From: Deltaproteobacteria bacterium
GTDB lineage: Bacteria > Myxococcota_A > UBA9160 > UBA4427
Assembly (NCBI GenBank): GCA_029261835.1
Contig: JAJDAO010000026.1
Location: 62,001 to 126,000, forward strand
DNA length: 64,000 nucleotides
Direction of reading: 5' to 3'
In this document: piece after piece, positions 25,804 to 35,060 of the stretch
Layout: the number at the start of each line of letters is the position of its first letter
How positions within the stretch are numbered: the first letter of the stretch is position 1
Made by a program: the position numbers and the translations under genes
Notes under the pieces: generated by a model
Seen by the model: the letters and a program-made list of their open reading frames with translations, nothing else
Databases searched by the model: none
What the model was told of the DNA's origin: nothing

Positions 25804-26847
25804 GTGTCAGCGCGTCCGAGACGGATAGTCATGACCATTGCTCGGCGTCGACTCGTCGCGATGCAATTGGCTCTACCGCTTCTGGCGGCTTGTACGGCAA
25901 CTCTGCTCGTGCCAGGAGCCGGCCGCTGCCAGACGCCTGTCGACGCTCACGCGACCCGGCGAACTGACGAGAGTGACGAAACAGAGCGATGGGTGCCCGC
26001 GCTGTCGCTCGACGTGGGGCTGCTCGCTCAAGAGGTCAACGCCTCCGCCCGAACCGGCGATGTAATCGGTCCACCGCTGCCGAGCCCCGGACTCCGCCCC
26101 CGCACCGCGCTCGGTCATACCGCCTCGAGCGCGATCGTTCAAAGCCCGGTTGCAGACACCGATTTGCTGCAATCGCCTGTGATCGGCACGGATCTGGAGG
26201 TAATGACCCCGCGCTTCGTCGACACGCTGGGCCGACCTCGCGGGTTCGTTCACGTCGGCTTGGCGCTGGCGCTACCGCAGGAGCACCAAGTCGCGAGGGT
26301 GCGCGCTCCCGGCGAGTACGCGCTGCCTCCCGGCAGCTACATCCCGCCAGTGGACTTCGACGAGACCCAAATCGTTGGCCAGGGCAGCGCGGTGTTGACG
26401 ATGCGCGACCGTCTTCTGGTCACTGCGGGCGCCGGTTTGGCGTTCACGGCCGACTGGGGCGAGCGCCGAATCCGTATCAAGCCCTCGATCGAATATCTCA
26501 GGTCACGAGTGAGCGTTCAGGGCTTCACTCAGCGTGCGGTCGACCTGAATGACGGGGCCTTGAACGGCACGCTCGCCTCCTTTCGTCGGATCATCCTGAC
26601 CCAGAACGCATCACTCGACCTGCACGGTCTCGGTCCCGGCATCGAGGTCGAAGCCGACGCGCGTAGCGCAGGCCCGCTTATGCTGACGGTCTACGCCAAT
26701 ATGAATGCATACGCGTGGCTGAACGACACAAGCGTTCAATTCCAGAGCCAGAACGGTTACGGCGAGACCGCGATGTATAGCTTCGATACGCAGAAATGGA
26801 CCCTTCGCGCAGCGGCGGGGCTACGCTTCCGATGGGTCGGTTATTGA
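25804..26847 (+). CDS. secreted/outer-membrane beta-rich protein of unknown family
   Basis: A 347-residue protein with an N-terminal signal (LVAMQLALPLLAACTATLL). GAGGAG at 25791-25796 is seven bases before GTG 25804, which supports that start over ATG 25831. The body alternates hydrophobic and polar residues in strands (LVTAGAGLAFTADWGERRIRIKPSIEYL, PLMLTVYANMNAYAWL) and ends WTLRAAAGLRFRWVGY, a pattern common in outer-membrane barrels. No specific family is recognised. The 3' end overlaps the start of the GT-C-like membrane protein, so the two are co-translated. It is divergent from the TonB receptor operon. Confidence 0.7.
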   Translation: MSARPRRIVMTIARRRLVAMQLALPLLAACTATLLVPGAGRCQTPVDAHATRRTDESDETERWVPALSLDVGLLAQEVNASARTGDVIGPPLPSPGLRPRTALGHTASSAIVQSPVADTDLLQSPVIGTDLEVMTPRFVDTLGRPRGFVHVGLALALPQEHQVARVRAPGEYALPPGSYIPPVDFDETQIVGQGSAVLTMRDRLLVTAGAGLAFTADWGERRIRIKPSIEYLRSRVSVQGFTQRAVDLNDGALNGTLASFRRIILTQNASLDLHGLGPGIEVEADARSAGPLMLTVYANMNAYAWLNDTSVQFQSQNGYGETAMYSFDTQKWTLRAAAGLRFRWVGY

Positions 26848-29030
26848 CCCGCCGCGTGCAGAGCCAAGCCAGTCCTGCGCTCGGCTTGGCTCCGCGTGTA
26901 CTGTCCTTCATCGCGTATTCGGCGTCGTTCATCTTGTGGATCGCGGTCTTGCTCGCTGTCGGGCAACCCCTGTTCACTAACGACACATGGGTACATCTCG
27001 CTCTCGGACGAGCCTATGCGCAGCACGGCCCGTGGCTGTCCACAGACCCATTCCTTTTCAACGCGCCGGGTCCACCCGCACCCAGCGCCTGGCTCTTCGA
27101 CACGGCGTTGTACTCGCTACATCAGTTCGTTGGGACGAATGGGCTCAGGATCGTGCATGTCGCCGCTGTGGCGACGATCCTGGCATTCGTCTGGACGATC
27201 CTTCGGCGCGCGGCCCGATCGACCCTCTTTGCGAGCATCGGCACGAGCGTCTTCATGGCGATATCGGCCTATCGGCTCGTACAGCTGCGGCCACACCTCT
27301 TCACGATCGCCGCCACACTGGTCCTCTACCGGCTGCTGCTCGAGAATCGAAAGCCGCCCTCTGCTGCACGGATCGCATGCGCGATCGCGCTCTGCGCCTT
27401 GTGGGCGAACTTCCACGCCGGCTTCATGCTCGCGCCGATCCTTCTCGCTGCAGCGATCGGAGCAATCCTCGTGGACATGCTCGCTCGGCGGGGGCGCTGC
27501 AAGGCCGGCGAGTGGCGGCGCCCCGCCCTGCTCGGAATCGCGCTCTTCGGCGTTCTCGCCTCGTCTCTCCTGAACCCCCAGGGATTCGAAGCGCATCTCG
27601 CATTCGTGACTTCCGGTGGCGATACACCAGATCTTGTCAGCGTGATCGATGAGTGGGCGCCAGTCACGCTCTTCGAAGCGCCTCCCGCGAACTTGCCGCC
27701 GAGTCCACTTTCCTGGGCTCTCGTATGGCTGATGGTCGTCGGCACGACTTTCGCGGCCATCGCCTGGCTCCGAGAGCACCGGGCCCAAGTCGCACGGACT
27801 TCTCTCGACCCTGCTCTGCTCGGCCTTTCAGCCGCAAGCCTCTGTGCGATGTTGATCGCCGTCCGATTTCTGTGGCTCGGTACCTTCCCGCTACTGCTGA
27901 TGGCCGGCATGATCGCGTCCGCCACCCCGCAGGTCGTCACTCGGCGAATCCTGGTCGCATTCGCCGGCGTTGCAGCCGCAGCGATCCTCTTGCCGGGATT
28001 CCTGCTCTTCGGCGACTGGCTCATGATCACGCGGATGCTGCCCAGGAGCGCTGCGGAGTACGCGTTGCCGTATCCCGCCGCAAAGTACTTCTCACATGCG
28101 GTCTGGCTCCTCGACGATGCTGCGCTCGAAGGCAACGTCCACGCCGACTACTCCCTGGGCGGCTTCATGGGGTACTGGCTCGCACCGGAGCTGATGATGT
28201 CGTGGAGCGGCACACTCAACGTCTCCAGCGATCGTATGGATGACCTCGCTTCGATTCGCGAGCGTCGGGGGGGCGCAGGCGGAGAGACATTCGCCGAGCT
28301 ACTCGATCGACAGGAGATCGACGTCTTGGTCGGCACCGGACTCCCCGTCGTGCGACGCTCCGGCCGACCCACCTTCACCACAACAGCACACCTCGAAGAT
28401 GCACCCGGCTGGATCCCCATCTTCCGAAACCTCCGCTCGGCGATCCATCTGCGCGCGAATGAACGCAACGCGGAGAATCTCGATCGAATAGCCGACTACT
28501 ACGCCCGAGCTGGCGTACCCTTCGACCGCGTTCGCGGCTTCGAGGCGGAGCGTGTCGTCGTCCAGGCGCCGGATTGGGCGGTCGCTCATGGGGTCGTGGT
28601 CAAGGGCTTCGACAGGCTCGTCGCTATGGCGAGAACGGGGCAAGCAGTGGGCGGGGGGCTGAGCGAGCTCGACGTTTTGGCCTCGATCTATGCGTCGCTG
28701 GGGCTCTACGAGAAGGCGACAATCGTGGATCAGATTCTGCGCCGCAGAGCCCTCGATGACACTCTCTCGTATCGCCGACAAATCTGGTGCCTTCTGAGGC
28801 TCGGCGCGGTCCAGGCGGCGGCCGAGCTTGTGGCGAAGCTCCCCAATGCGGCTGCACACGACCCGCTACTGCGCGCGATCGCCGAAGTCGCACAGCACGC
28901 GTCGCCGGACCCGGATACGCGGGCGGCGCAGCTGGCGGGCCTCGCAGTGTACACTCGAAGCGAAGCGAGCCAATTCATGCAGTGGTTCGTGCCTCCCCGC
29001 CCCCGCAGCGAAGCCGGGCCGCTTCGCTGA
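26832..29030 (+). CDS. large GT-C-like membrane protein with C-terminal helical domain
   Basis: About 732 residues from ATG 26832, which overlaps the preceding gene by 16 bases (the track start at 26796 is deeper in that gene). About a dozen hydrophobic helices fill residues 20-400. The first periplasmic loop (NDTWVHLALGRAYAQHGPWL and STDPFLFNAPGPP) has the Asp-rich, Trp-rich look of GT-C glycosyltransferases of the PMT/ArnT type, but the family is not one I can name. After about residue 430 comes a soluble domain with TPR-like helices. It probably handles a polyprenyl-linked sugar in the inner membrane. It ends one base before the convergent sulfatase-fold gene. Confidence 0.72.
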   Translation: MGRLLTRRVQSQASPALGLAPRVLSFIAYSASFILWIAVLLAVGQPLFTNDTWVHLALGRAYAQHGPWLSTDPFLFNAPGPPAPSAWLFDTALYSLHQFVGTNGLRIVHVAAVATILAFVWTILRRAARSTLFASIGTSVFMAISAYRLVQLRPHLFTIAATLVLYRLLLENRKPPSAARIACAIALCALWANFHAGFMLAPILLAAAIGAILVDMLARRGRCKAGEWRRPALLGIALFGVLASSLLNPQGFEAHLAFVTSGGDTPDLVSVIDEWAPVTLFEAPPANLPPSPLSWALVWLMVVGTTFAAIAWLREHRAQVARTSLDPALLGLSAASLCAMLIAVRFLWLGTFPLLLMAGMIASATPQVVTRRILVAFAGVAAAAILLPGFLLFGDWLMITRMLPRSAAEYALPYPAAKYFSHAVWLLDDAALEGNVHADYSLGGFMGYWLAPELMMSWSGTLNVSSDRMDDLASIRERRGGAGGETFAELLDRQEIDVLVGTGLPVVRRSGRPTFTTTAHLEDAPGWIPIFRNLRSAIHLRANERNAENLDRIADYYARAGVPFDRVRGFEAERVVVQAPDWAVAHGVVVKGFDRLVAMARTGQAVGGGLSELDVLASIYASLGLYEKATIVDQILRRRALDDTLSYRRQIWCLLRLGAVQAAAELVAKLPNAAAHDPLLRAIAEVAQHASPDPDTRAAQLAGLAVYTRSEASQFMQWFVPPRPRSEAGPLR

Positions 29031-29031
29031 C

Positions 29032-30462
29032 TCACTCATCGATGTGATAGCCAAGGGCGCGCAGCTGATTGAGTTGCATCTCGTCTATCTCGAGCGTCGG
29101 TACCTCGGGCCAGACTGCCGTCTCCGAGAGACGCTTGACGGCCTGCTGCGCGAGGCGAGCCGCAACATCGGGCTTCGCTGCGAACAGGTTCTTCAGTTCG
29201 CCGGGATCAGCATGCATGTCGTAGAGTCTCGATGCAGCGGGATTCTCGCCATCGTAGTGGAGCCGATAGATCCCCTGCTCGACTGCGACGAGCGGCCTGG
29301 AGGCACGTTCGATCCGCCCCCATGAGCGGTCGAGATAGGCGAAGCGCGGGCCACGATCGACCGGCGAGCTGCTGCCGTGCTCGAGTGATTTCAGGATCTG
29401 CGGCAACACGGAGCGTCCATCGAGGTCCGGCGGGAGCGGAAGTCCGAGCAGATCGTAAAGGGTCGGCCAGATGTCGACGTTCTCCGTGGGGTCGGTAATC
29501 GCCACGCCGGGCCTGAGTCGGATGGGGAGTGAGATGACGAGCGGCACATGCGTGACTTCCGCATGGAGATCCCGAGCGTGGCCCTCGATCCCGTGCTCGC
29601 CGAACGCATCCCCATGGTCAGAGCCGATGACGATGATCGTCTTGTCGAGCAGCTCCAACTTGTTCATCTGGCCGAGCAAGAGTGAGATCAGGTCGTCCGT
29701 GTGCAGAATCGAGTTGTCGTAGACATCCGACAAGCTCGTGCCGAAGATGGCCGTATCCTCGTCATAGACATACTGGTGGATGTCCATCAAGTGCAAATAC
29801 AGAAAGAAGCGCTCCTGATGATGCTGGCGAAGGAAGGCGGTGGCTGAGTCGATGGCGTCCGAGTCGCTGCCCGGGATCGCGTGTGGAGTGCGGCGGCGTT
29901 CGACCTTGCGCACGGGACGGGGTGTCGGCCGATCGTAGACGTAGAACCCTTGGCCGAAGCCGAACTGGCCCGATACCCAGCCATTGCGCCAGATACCCGC
30001 GGTACGAAAACCGGCATCCCGCAGCACTTCGGCCGGGAGGCGTGCATCGGTGGGAAGCCCGTTCTGGGCCCGCAGGACACCCGTATGAACCGGATAGAGG
30101 CTCGTCCACATCGATGCCATCGAGGTCTTGGTCCAGCTCGACTGGGACGCGTGTCGTTGGAAGCTGATGCCGGTTAGCGCGAGGTAGTCGAGCATCGGAC
30201 TGGTCTCACGCTCATACCCAGCGTAGTGGAGTCGATCCGCCCGAAGAGTGTCTATGAGAATGAAGAGCAGGTTGAGATCGTCGCGCTTGCTGAGTTCTGA
30301 AATCCGCTCGGCGTGCCCCTCGAGCACTGCCGGGCGCAGATCGCCACCGTCGTCGCCACCACTGCAGGCCGAGATGAGCCCGGCGAGCAGGGCAACCCAT
30401 GCGAGATCCGCAGCTACTGAAGCCGGTCGACGCATCGTTCCACGAGAGAATCTGTCAAACAT
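29032..30462 (-). CDS. sulfatase/alkaline-phosphatase-fold lipoprotein with Thr in place of catalytic Cys
   Basis: About 476 residues from ATG 30462 (GAGGG eight bases upstream); the track start at 30546 has no such site. A signal peptide ends in the lipobox-like LISAC, so it is probably a lipoprotein. Metal-site motifs LLFILIDTLRADRL and VIGSDHGDAFGEHG are intact. The catalytic segment, normally CxPSRxxLxTG in formylglycine sulfatases, reads TKTSMASMWTS here: Cys to Thr, Pro to Thr, Arg to Met. A Thr nucleophile is used by phosphotransferases of the same superfamily, such as EptA and LtaS, so this is likely a phospho-group hydrolase or transferase, not a sulfatase. Confidence 0.85.
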   Translation of the reverse strand: MFDRFSRGTMRRPASVAADLAWVALLAGLISACSGGDDGGDLRPAVLEGHAERISELSKRDDLNLLFILIDTLRADRLHYAGYERETSPMLDYLALTGISFQRHASQSSWTKTSMASMWTSLYPVHTGVLRAQNGLPTDARLPAEVLRDAGFRTAGIWRNGWVSGQFGFGQGFYVYDRPTPRPVRKVERRRTPHAIPGSDSDAIDSATAFLRQHHQERFFLYLHLMDIHQYVYDEDTAIFGTSLSDVYDNSILHTDDLISLLLGQMNKLELLDKTIIVIGSDHGDAFGEHGIEGHARDLHAEVTHVPLVISLPIRLRPGVAITDPTENVDIWPTLYDLLGLPLPPDLDGRSVLPQILKSLEHGSSSPVDRGPRFAYLDRSWGRIERASRPLVAVEQGIYRLHYDGENPAASRLYDMHADPGELKNLFAAKPDVAARLAQQAVKRLSETAVWPEVPTLEIDEMQLNQLRALGYHIDE

Positions 30463-30822
30463 GGATATGGCCCTCAGGTGCCCGAATCGAGAGCTAAAGG
30501 CCGTTGAGGGCGCATGTGGAGCCGTGTGGGCATCTCTGCTGCACATAGCTGACCAATCGTCCTGTTACGTCGCATTCTCAGCTCCTTCGATTCTGTTGTT
30601 GCCGAGTCGTGAATGAAGACCGTGCTCACATCCGGAGGGAAGATCAGCAGAATAGATAGCGCTTTCTTCTGGATTGGGAGCGTACAATCAAGGACCAATC
30701 GGAGCGGCGCACTCCAAAGCATAATAGTGTGTCGCGGATCATCGTCGCGCCGAACCTTCGCAGCGCTACACTTAGCGAGAAGTGCGGACCGTTCGCAGTC
30801 GAATCGGGAGGCTCGCGGGAAG
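30463..30822. other. divergent intergenic region, nothing assigned
   Basis: About 360 bases between the divergent sulfatase-fold and PDZ-protein genes. Local A+T is raised around 30560-30730 (for example CATAATAGTG), as expected for promoters. I could not identify a reliable promoter pair, operator or small gene. Confidence 0.4.
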
Positions 30823-31686
30823 ATGCTGAAACGGATTGGAGCTCTGATCTGCGTGCTCGGTGCTGCTGTCGCGCTTGCCTGGCTGCTGACGCCCGACGTC
30901 GAGGTTGCGGCTCGCCCTCGGCTCCCCTCTCCCCGGACGGCGCCGCCCGCTGAGTCCCCACGGCCGAGCGAGCGGTTTGCCCAGGCCCGCGAAGAGCCAG
31001 TTCAATCGACAGTGCCGCTGGCAACACCTCCACGCTCCCGGCCACGAGCGCCCCAAGCGGAGCGATCGGGCAATCGTCGCTCTCAGCCTACTGCTGCCGA
31101 GCCCTCACCGGGAACACGCCCGGTCAGCAAGAACAAACGTGCAATCATCGCCTCGGACGCAAACCTGATGCGACGCCGCCGTCTGCCGGAAGCAACGTTC
31201 GATGACATGGCGCTGGAGGAACTCGCCATCGAGGCCGATGAGATTGATCGAATATACGAGCTATGGGAGGCATCCCGCACACCGGATGGGGAATCAACTC
31301 AGGACCAACCGAAGCAGCCCGCAGCGGGCGACGCAGCGGCCGATAGCGAGCGTGAGCAGCAACTTCGCCTGGAGCTGGGAGACGCGGGCTACGACGCGAT
31401 GCTGTACGCAACCGGTGAGCGAAATCGCTTGGTTCTTCGCACGCTGAACGATGACTCGCCGAGCGCGCGGGCCGGTCTCGAGACGGGCGATGAACTCATC
31501 CACTACGGTGACTGGCGGATCTACCGCTGGGAGGACCTGAAGCAAGGAGGCGGAGCGGAGAAGCCTGAATTCATTCCGCTCGTCGTGCTCCGGCAGGGCC
31601 AGCTCGTGGAGATCGATCTCCCCACCGGTTGGCTCGTCGTCGGTGCGACGTGGTTGGAGCAGCGACGGCCTCCCCTCTTAGACTGA
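30823..31686 (+). CDS. membrane-anchored PDZ-domain protein
   Basis: A 287-residue protein from ATG 30823 (the track start at 30613 is in the promoter region). The N-terminal anchor is LKRIGALICVLGAAVALAWLL, followed by a Pro/Arg/Ser-rich linker of about 90 residues. The C-terminal 90 residues hold a PDZ fold (RLVLRTLNDDSPSARAGLETGDELIHYGDW, then FIPLVVLRQGQLVEIDLPTGWLVVG). The layout (anchor, disordered linker, PDZ) resembles GspC-like or protease-adaptor proteins, but there are no secretion genes beside it. It probably binds a C-terminus or loop of an envelope partner. Function not assigned. Confidence 0.75.
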   Translation: MLKRIGALICVLGAAVALAWLLTPDVEVAARPRLPSPRTAPPAESPRPSERFAQAREEPVQSTVPLATPPRSRPRAPQAERSGNRRSQPTAAEPSPGTRPVSKNKRAIIASDANLMRRRRLPEATFDDMALEELAIEADEIDRIYELWEASRTPDGESTQDQPKQPAAGDAAADSEREQQLRLELGDAGYDAMLYATGERNRLVLRTLNDDSPSARAGLETGDELIHYGDWRIYRWEDLKQGGGAEKPEFIPLVVLRQGQLVEIDLPTGWLVVGATWLEQRRPPLLD

Positions 31687-31818
31687 CGCCACCCGTCGCA
31701 ATGCGTGGCTATCTCGGAGAGTGGCAGAGTCAGCGAATCAGACAGAACCCGGGATGGCGCCGCGCTCTCCCGTCCATCTCATGCTAACATAATGCATACT
31801 CGGTGTATTTAGGAGGCC

Positions 31819-32508
31819 ATGCAGGCTCGTATGTCGAAGACCGACGCAACGGACCGCCGCCCGCAGCCAATTCGGTTCTTCCGAAAGCCCGGGAGCAAGA
31901 AGCAGAAGCGGAGCCAGGCAGAGCGAACGGCGGAGACCCGCGCACGCATCCTTGCCGGTGCGCTGGAGAGCGTTCACGAGGTCGGCTACGAGCGCACGAC
32001 CGCATCAGAAATCACCCGCCGAGCTGGCGTGACCTGGGGGGCCGTCGCTCACCACTTCGGAGACAAGGACTCGCTGCTGTTCGCGGTCGTCGAGCACTGC
32101 TCCGAACTCTTCATCACGCGGCTCGGGAGTGTGTCTGCGGACCTGCCTCTCGGCCAGCGGATCGACCAATTCGTCGATCGTGCATGGGAGCATTTCAAGG
32201 GTAGCGAACACTCGGTCGCGATGGAGGTGATCCTGAATCTCAGGAGGCGCGAGGACGTCACTGACGACTGGCGGCAAGACGCGCTGCAAGCATTTACCGC
32301 TCTATGGATGCGAACCTTCGGCGACGTCGAAATGTCAGACGAGGACCGGCTCGCGCTCGAGATCTTCATCAACGGATTCTTCCTGGGACTGGGCATGTCC
32401 GAGAGCCTGGACCCAGAAGAACAAGTCGACTTTCGGGTACTCGAGATCGCCAAGAAGACACTTCGCAGGGAGCTGGGAGTCCCTGATTCTCAGAAAGCCC
32501 GCTCTTGA
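31819..32508 (+). CDS. TetR family transcriptional regulator
   Basis: A 229-residue regulator. The N-terminal HTH is RAEARILAGAL-type with the recognition region TASEITRRAGVTWGAVAHHFGDKDSLLFAVVEH, followed by a helical ligand domain. AGGAGG at 31811-31816 lies only two bases before ATG 31819 and fourteen before ATG 31831 (MSKTDATD), so the exact start is uncertain. The basic stretch KPGSKKQKRSQAERTAETRA precedes the HTH. It lies alone, upstream of a second TetR gene, and resembles the TetR at 51327 in the WGAxxHHxGDKDSxL segment. Target genes are not evident. Confidence 0.9.
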   Translation: MQARMSKTDATDRRPQPIRFFRKPGSKKQKRSQAERTAETRARILAGALESVHEVGYERTTASEITRRAGVTWGAVAHHFGDKDSLLFAVVEHCSELFITRLGSVSADLPLGQRIDQFVDRAWEHFKGSEHSVAMEVILNLRRREDVTDDWRQDALQAFTALWMRTFGDVEMSDEDRLALEIFINGFFLGLGMSESLDPEEQVDFRVLEIAKKTLRRELGVPDSQKARS

Positions 32509-32644
32509 TGAATAAGAGTGCGGAGTAGGGAATCAAGCCCGTCGGCATGGGCATCTCGCCTTGAAACGACGCTTCCCTTGCGCAGCACCCGCTGCGCCTC
32601 CATGAGAAGGCCCGCCGGAGAAGCTCCGACAACGGAGACGCGAA

Positions 32645-32677
32645 GTTAAATCACTTGCTTGAACCAGGTGATTTAAC
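32645..32677. promoter_or_regulatory. perfect palindromic operator candidate
   Basis: GTTAAATCAC (32645-32654) and GTGATTTAAC (32668-32677) are perfect inverted arms separated by 13 bases; one more A/T pair extends each arm. The repeat ends 15 bases before the ATG of the TetR gene at 32693, so it would overlap the promoter or leader. This is the usual place for TetR self-control, probably covering the TetR-MBL operon. Confidence 0.65.
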
Positions 32678-32692
32678 TACGGTCCCGCTGCC

Positions 32693-33397
32693 ATGGCGAC
32701 CCGACTCAGCTCCTCTCCCCGCAGTGCAGGAGATACGCCCAGCCGACTCCTCGACGCCGCGGAGCGCCTGTTTGCGCGTGACGGCCTGAGGGGCACGTCG
32801 CTGCGCGCCGTGAGCGCCTCGGCCGGTGCCAACTCGGCCGCCATCCACTACCACTTCGGATCGCGGGACGCGCTCCTCGAGGCAGTTGTGATCCGCCGCA
32901 TGCAGGCGATCGCGGAGTACCGCCGTCCGATGCTCGAGGCGCTCGCCGCGGCACCGCGACCCTGTGTGCGCGCCACCGCCGAGGCCCTCGTTCTGCCACT
33001 CGCCCAGGTCGTTGCCGAGCAGGGTGACGCGGGTCAGGCCTACGCGAAGGTCCTTGCTCAGCTCCTCGAGGAACAACCGCGGCTCGTGACCGGTGTCGCG
33101 CGCGCCCACTTCGCCGATGCCCTCGAAGGCCTGCGCGAAGGCATGGTGGCGGCGCGGCCGGACCTTCCGGCCAAGCTCGTACGCCGTCGCTACGCCCTCG
33201 CCTTCGTGACCCTGCTCCGCGTACTCGGCAACCCCACCCTGTTCGGCGGGCCCCGTGCCAAGCCCGGCCGGCGCTGGGACGTCTTCGCGGGCGAACTCGT
33301 CGACTGGCTCACCGGAGCGATTGGCGCTGCCGTCGGTGAAACAAGCGGCCCGCCGCACAGACGTCGTCGTCCCGCTCCTCGGAGGAAGAACTCGTGA
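32693..33397 (+). CDS. TetR family regulator of the MBL operon
   Basis: A 234-residue regulator with the HTH TPSRLLDAAERLFARDGLRGTSLRAVSASAGANSAAIHYHFGSRDALLEAVVIRR. The sequence AAIHYHFGSRDALL is typical of TetR proteins with CerR-like C-terminal domains. There is no strong ribosome site, and the palindrome at 32645-32677 covers the region where one would be expected, so the message may be leaderless or nearly so. Its stop overlaps the GTG start of the MBL gene (GTGA at 33394), so regulator and enzyme are co-expressed and autoregulation by the upstream palindrome is likely. Confidence 0.92.
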   Translation: MATRLSSSPRSAGDTPSRLLDAAERLFARDGLRGTSLRAVSASAGANSAAIHYHFGSRDALLEAVVIRRMQAIAEYRRPMLEALAAAPRPCVRATAEALVLPLAQVVAEQGDAGQAYAKVLAQLLEEQPRLVTGVARAHFADALEGLREGMVAARPDLPAKLVRRRYALAFVTLLRVLGNPTLFGGPRAKPGRRWDVFAGELVDWLTGAIGAAVGETSGPPHRRRRPAPRRKNS

Positions 33398-34866
33398 CTC
33401 GATGGATCCTACGCGCACTGTTCGCCGTTGCCTTCACCGTCCTCGGCCTGCTTCTCGCCCGCACCGAACTGGGCGAGCGCGCGCGCTCCGGCGTCATCAG
33501 CGCGGCCGGACGTACGGCGGGCGTCGTCGCCCAGCGCGTCGATACCGACACGCGAACGCTGGTGCTGCTCGAGCACCCGGAGCTGATGAGTGCCTTCGCC
33601 CGGGGTGGCTCGTTCGGTGGCGTCTACTCGGTCGCGATCGCGCAGAACATGTTCGGGCGCGTACCCAAGGCGATCGAGGATGCGCGAGAGCTGACGCGGA
33701 TCCTGGAGATCGCACCCCGGACGTGGCACATCCGCCTGCCGATCGTCAACGCGGTGCTATTCGAAACCGATGCCGGCCTCGTGCTCGTGGACACGGGGAT
33801 GGCGCCCGCTGGCCCGGCGATCGTCGACGCGATTCGCAGCGTTAGCGACGCGCGCCTCCACACGGTGATCTACACCCACGGTCACGTCGACCACGCCTAC
33901 GGCACGTGGGCACTCCTCGAAGCGGGCGAGACGCCGGAGATCGTCGCCCACGAGGCGCTGGCGGACCGCTTCGAGCGTTACATCCGCCTGCGCGGCTCGA
34001 TCGGCCCCTACATGAGCCAGCCCACCGACCAGCTCCCATCGAAGCGCGAGGACCTGGTCTGGCCGACGCGCAGCTTCGACGACCGGCTCGAGATCGAGAT
34101 CGGAGGCGAGACCTTCGTACTCGTCCACCACCGCGGCGAGACCGACGATCATCTCTACGTCTGGGTGCCTGGCCGCAAGGCGCTGGCCAGTGCCGACTAC
34201 TACCAGGGCTTCCTCCCCAACGCCGGCAATGGCAAGCGCGTGCAGCGCCACGTCGAGGACTGGGCGGTGGCGTTGCGCGAGATGGCGGCGCTCGATGCCG
34301 AGATCCTGCTGCCGGCCCACGGCGAAGCACTCACCGACCCGGCGGTCATCCACGAGAACCTCTCGGTCCACGGCGAGATGCTCGAGACCATCACTGCCCA
34401 GACGATCGCGGGTCTCAACGCGGGCTTGCGCAAGGACGAGGTCTTCCGCTCCGTGCAGTTGCCGGAGCACATCGCCAATCACCCGACCATGAACATTCAG
34501 TACGTAACACCGCAGGACATTTCGAAGATGGTGATCAGGCAGTACACCGGCTGGTGGGACGACATCCCGTCCCACTGGACGCCGGCGCCCCGAGAGCGCG
34601 AAGCCCAGTCGATCGTCGAGGTCGCCGGTGGCATGGACGCAATCGTTGCCCACACCCGCGGACTACTCGAACGGGACGTCCAGCTGGCCTCCCACTTCGC
34701 CGACTGGGCCTTCCACGCGAACCCCACCGACCCAGGCGCCCAGCAGCTCGTGATCGACGTCTACCGCGAGCGCATCCTCGACCCGGCGAGCAACACCCAG
34801 GAGATGCTCGCCTACCTCGACGCCATGACGGCGGCACGCCAGGCCCAGATCGACGCGGGAGGCTGA
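33394..34866 (+). CDS. membrane-anchored MBL-fold hydrolase, alkylsulfatase-like (second copy)
   Basis: A 490-residue protein starting at GTG 33394 in a four-base overlap with the TetR stop. The N-terminal helix WILRALFAVAFTVLGLLLA is a membrane anchor. The zinc site is VIYTHGHVDHAYG (about residues 157-162 for HGHVDH), with further ligands in VHHRGETDDHLYV and LLPAHGEA. The late segment VIRQYTGWWDDIPSHW matches the dimerisation region of alkylsulfatases. It is a distant paralogue of the MBL at 14827 and keeps the same convergent partner, a membrane amidohydrolase. Likely substrate: an ester of unknown type (sulfate ester or lactone); not decided by sequence. Confidence 0.9.
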   Translation: MTRWILRALFAVAFTVLGLLLARTELGERARSGVISAAGRTAGVVAQRVDTDTRTLVLLEHPELMSAFARGGSFGGVYSVAIAQNMFGRVPKAIEDARELTRILEIAPRTWHIRLPIVNAVLFETDAGLVLVDTGMAPAGPAIVDAIRSVSDARLHTVIYTHGHVDHAYGTWALLEAGETPEIVAHEALADRFERYIRLRGSIGPYMSQPTDQLPSKREDLVWPTRSFDDRLEIEIGGETFVLVHHRGETDDHLYVWVPGRKALASADYYQGFLPNAGNGKRVQRHVEDWAVALREMAALDAEILLPAHGEALTDPAVIHENLSVHGEMLETITAQTIAGLNAGLRKDEVFRSVQLPEHIANHPTMNIQYVTPQDISKMVIRQYTGWWDDIPSHWTPAPREREAQSIVEVAGGMDAIVAHTRGLLERDVQLASHFADWAFHANPTDPGAQQLVIDVYRERILDPASNTQEMLAYLDAMTAARQAQIDAGG

Positions 34867-35060
34867 GGGGAGCCCACGCGCCAGCGCGAGTTCGGCCACC
34901 ATGTCGCTATTCCCCATGTCGAGTACTTGGATCTGCGACTCAGCCCGTACGGTGGCGGCGGCCGACGCAGCCGGAATCGGACGCGTGGCAACGCTCGTGA
35001 GTCAGAACTGGAACCTCGCAGTCGAAGACGAGTACGCGGCGAGGCGCATTCCGGTCCGCC

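Noticed and set aside
31783-31810. Possible inverted repeat ATAC-N5-GTAT before the TetR gene at 31819
   Set aside because: Four-base arms are too short to mean anything without other copies.
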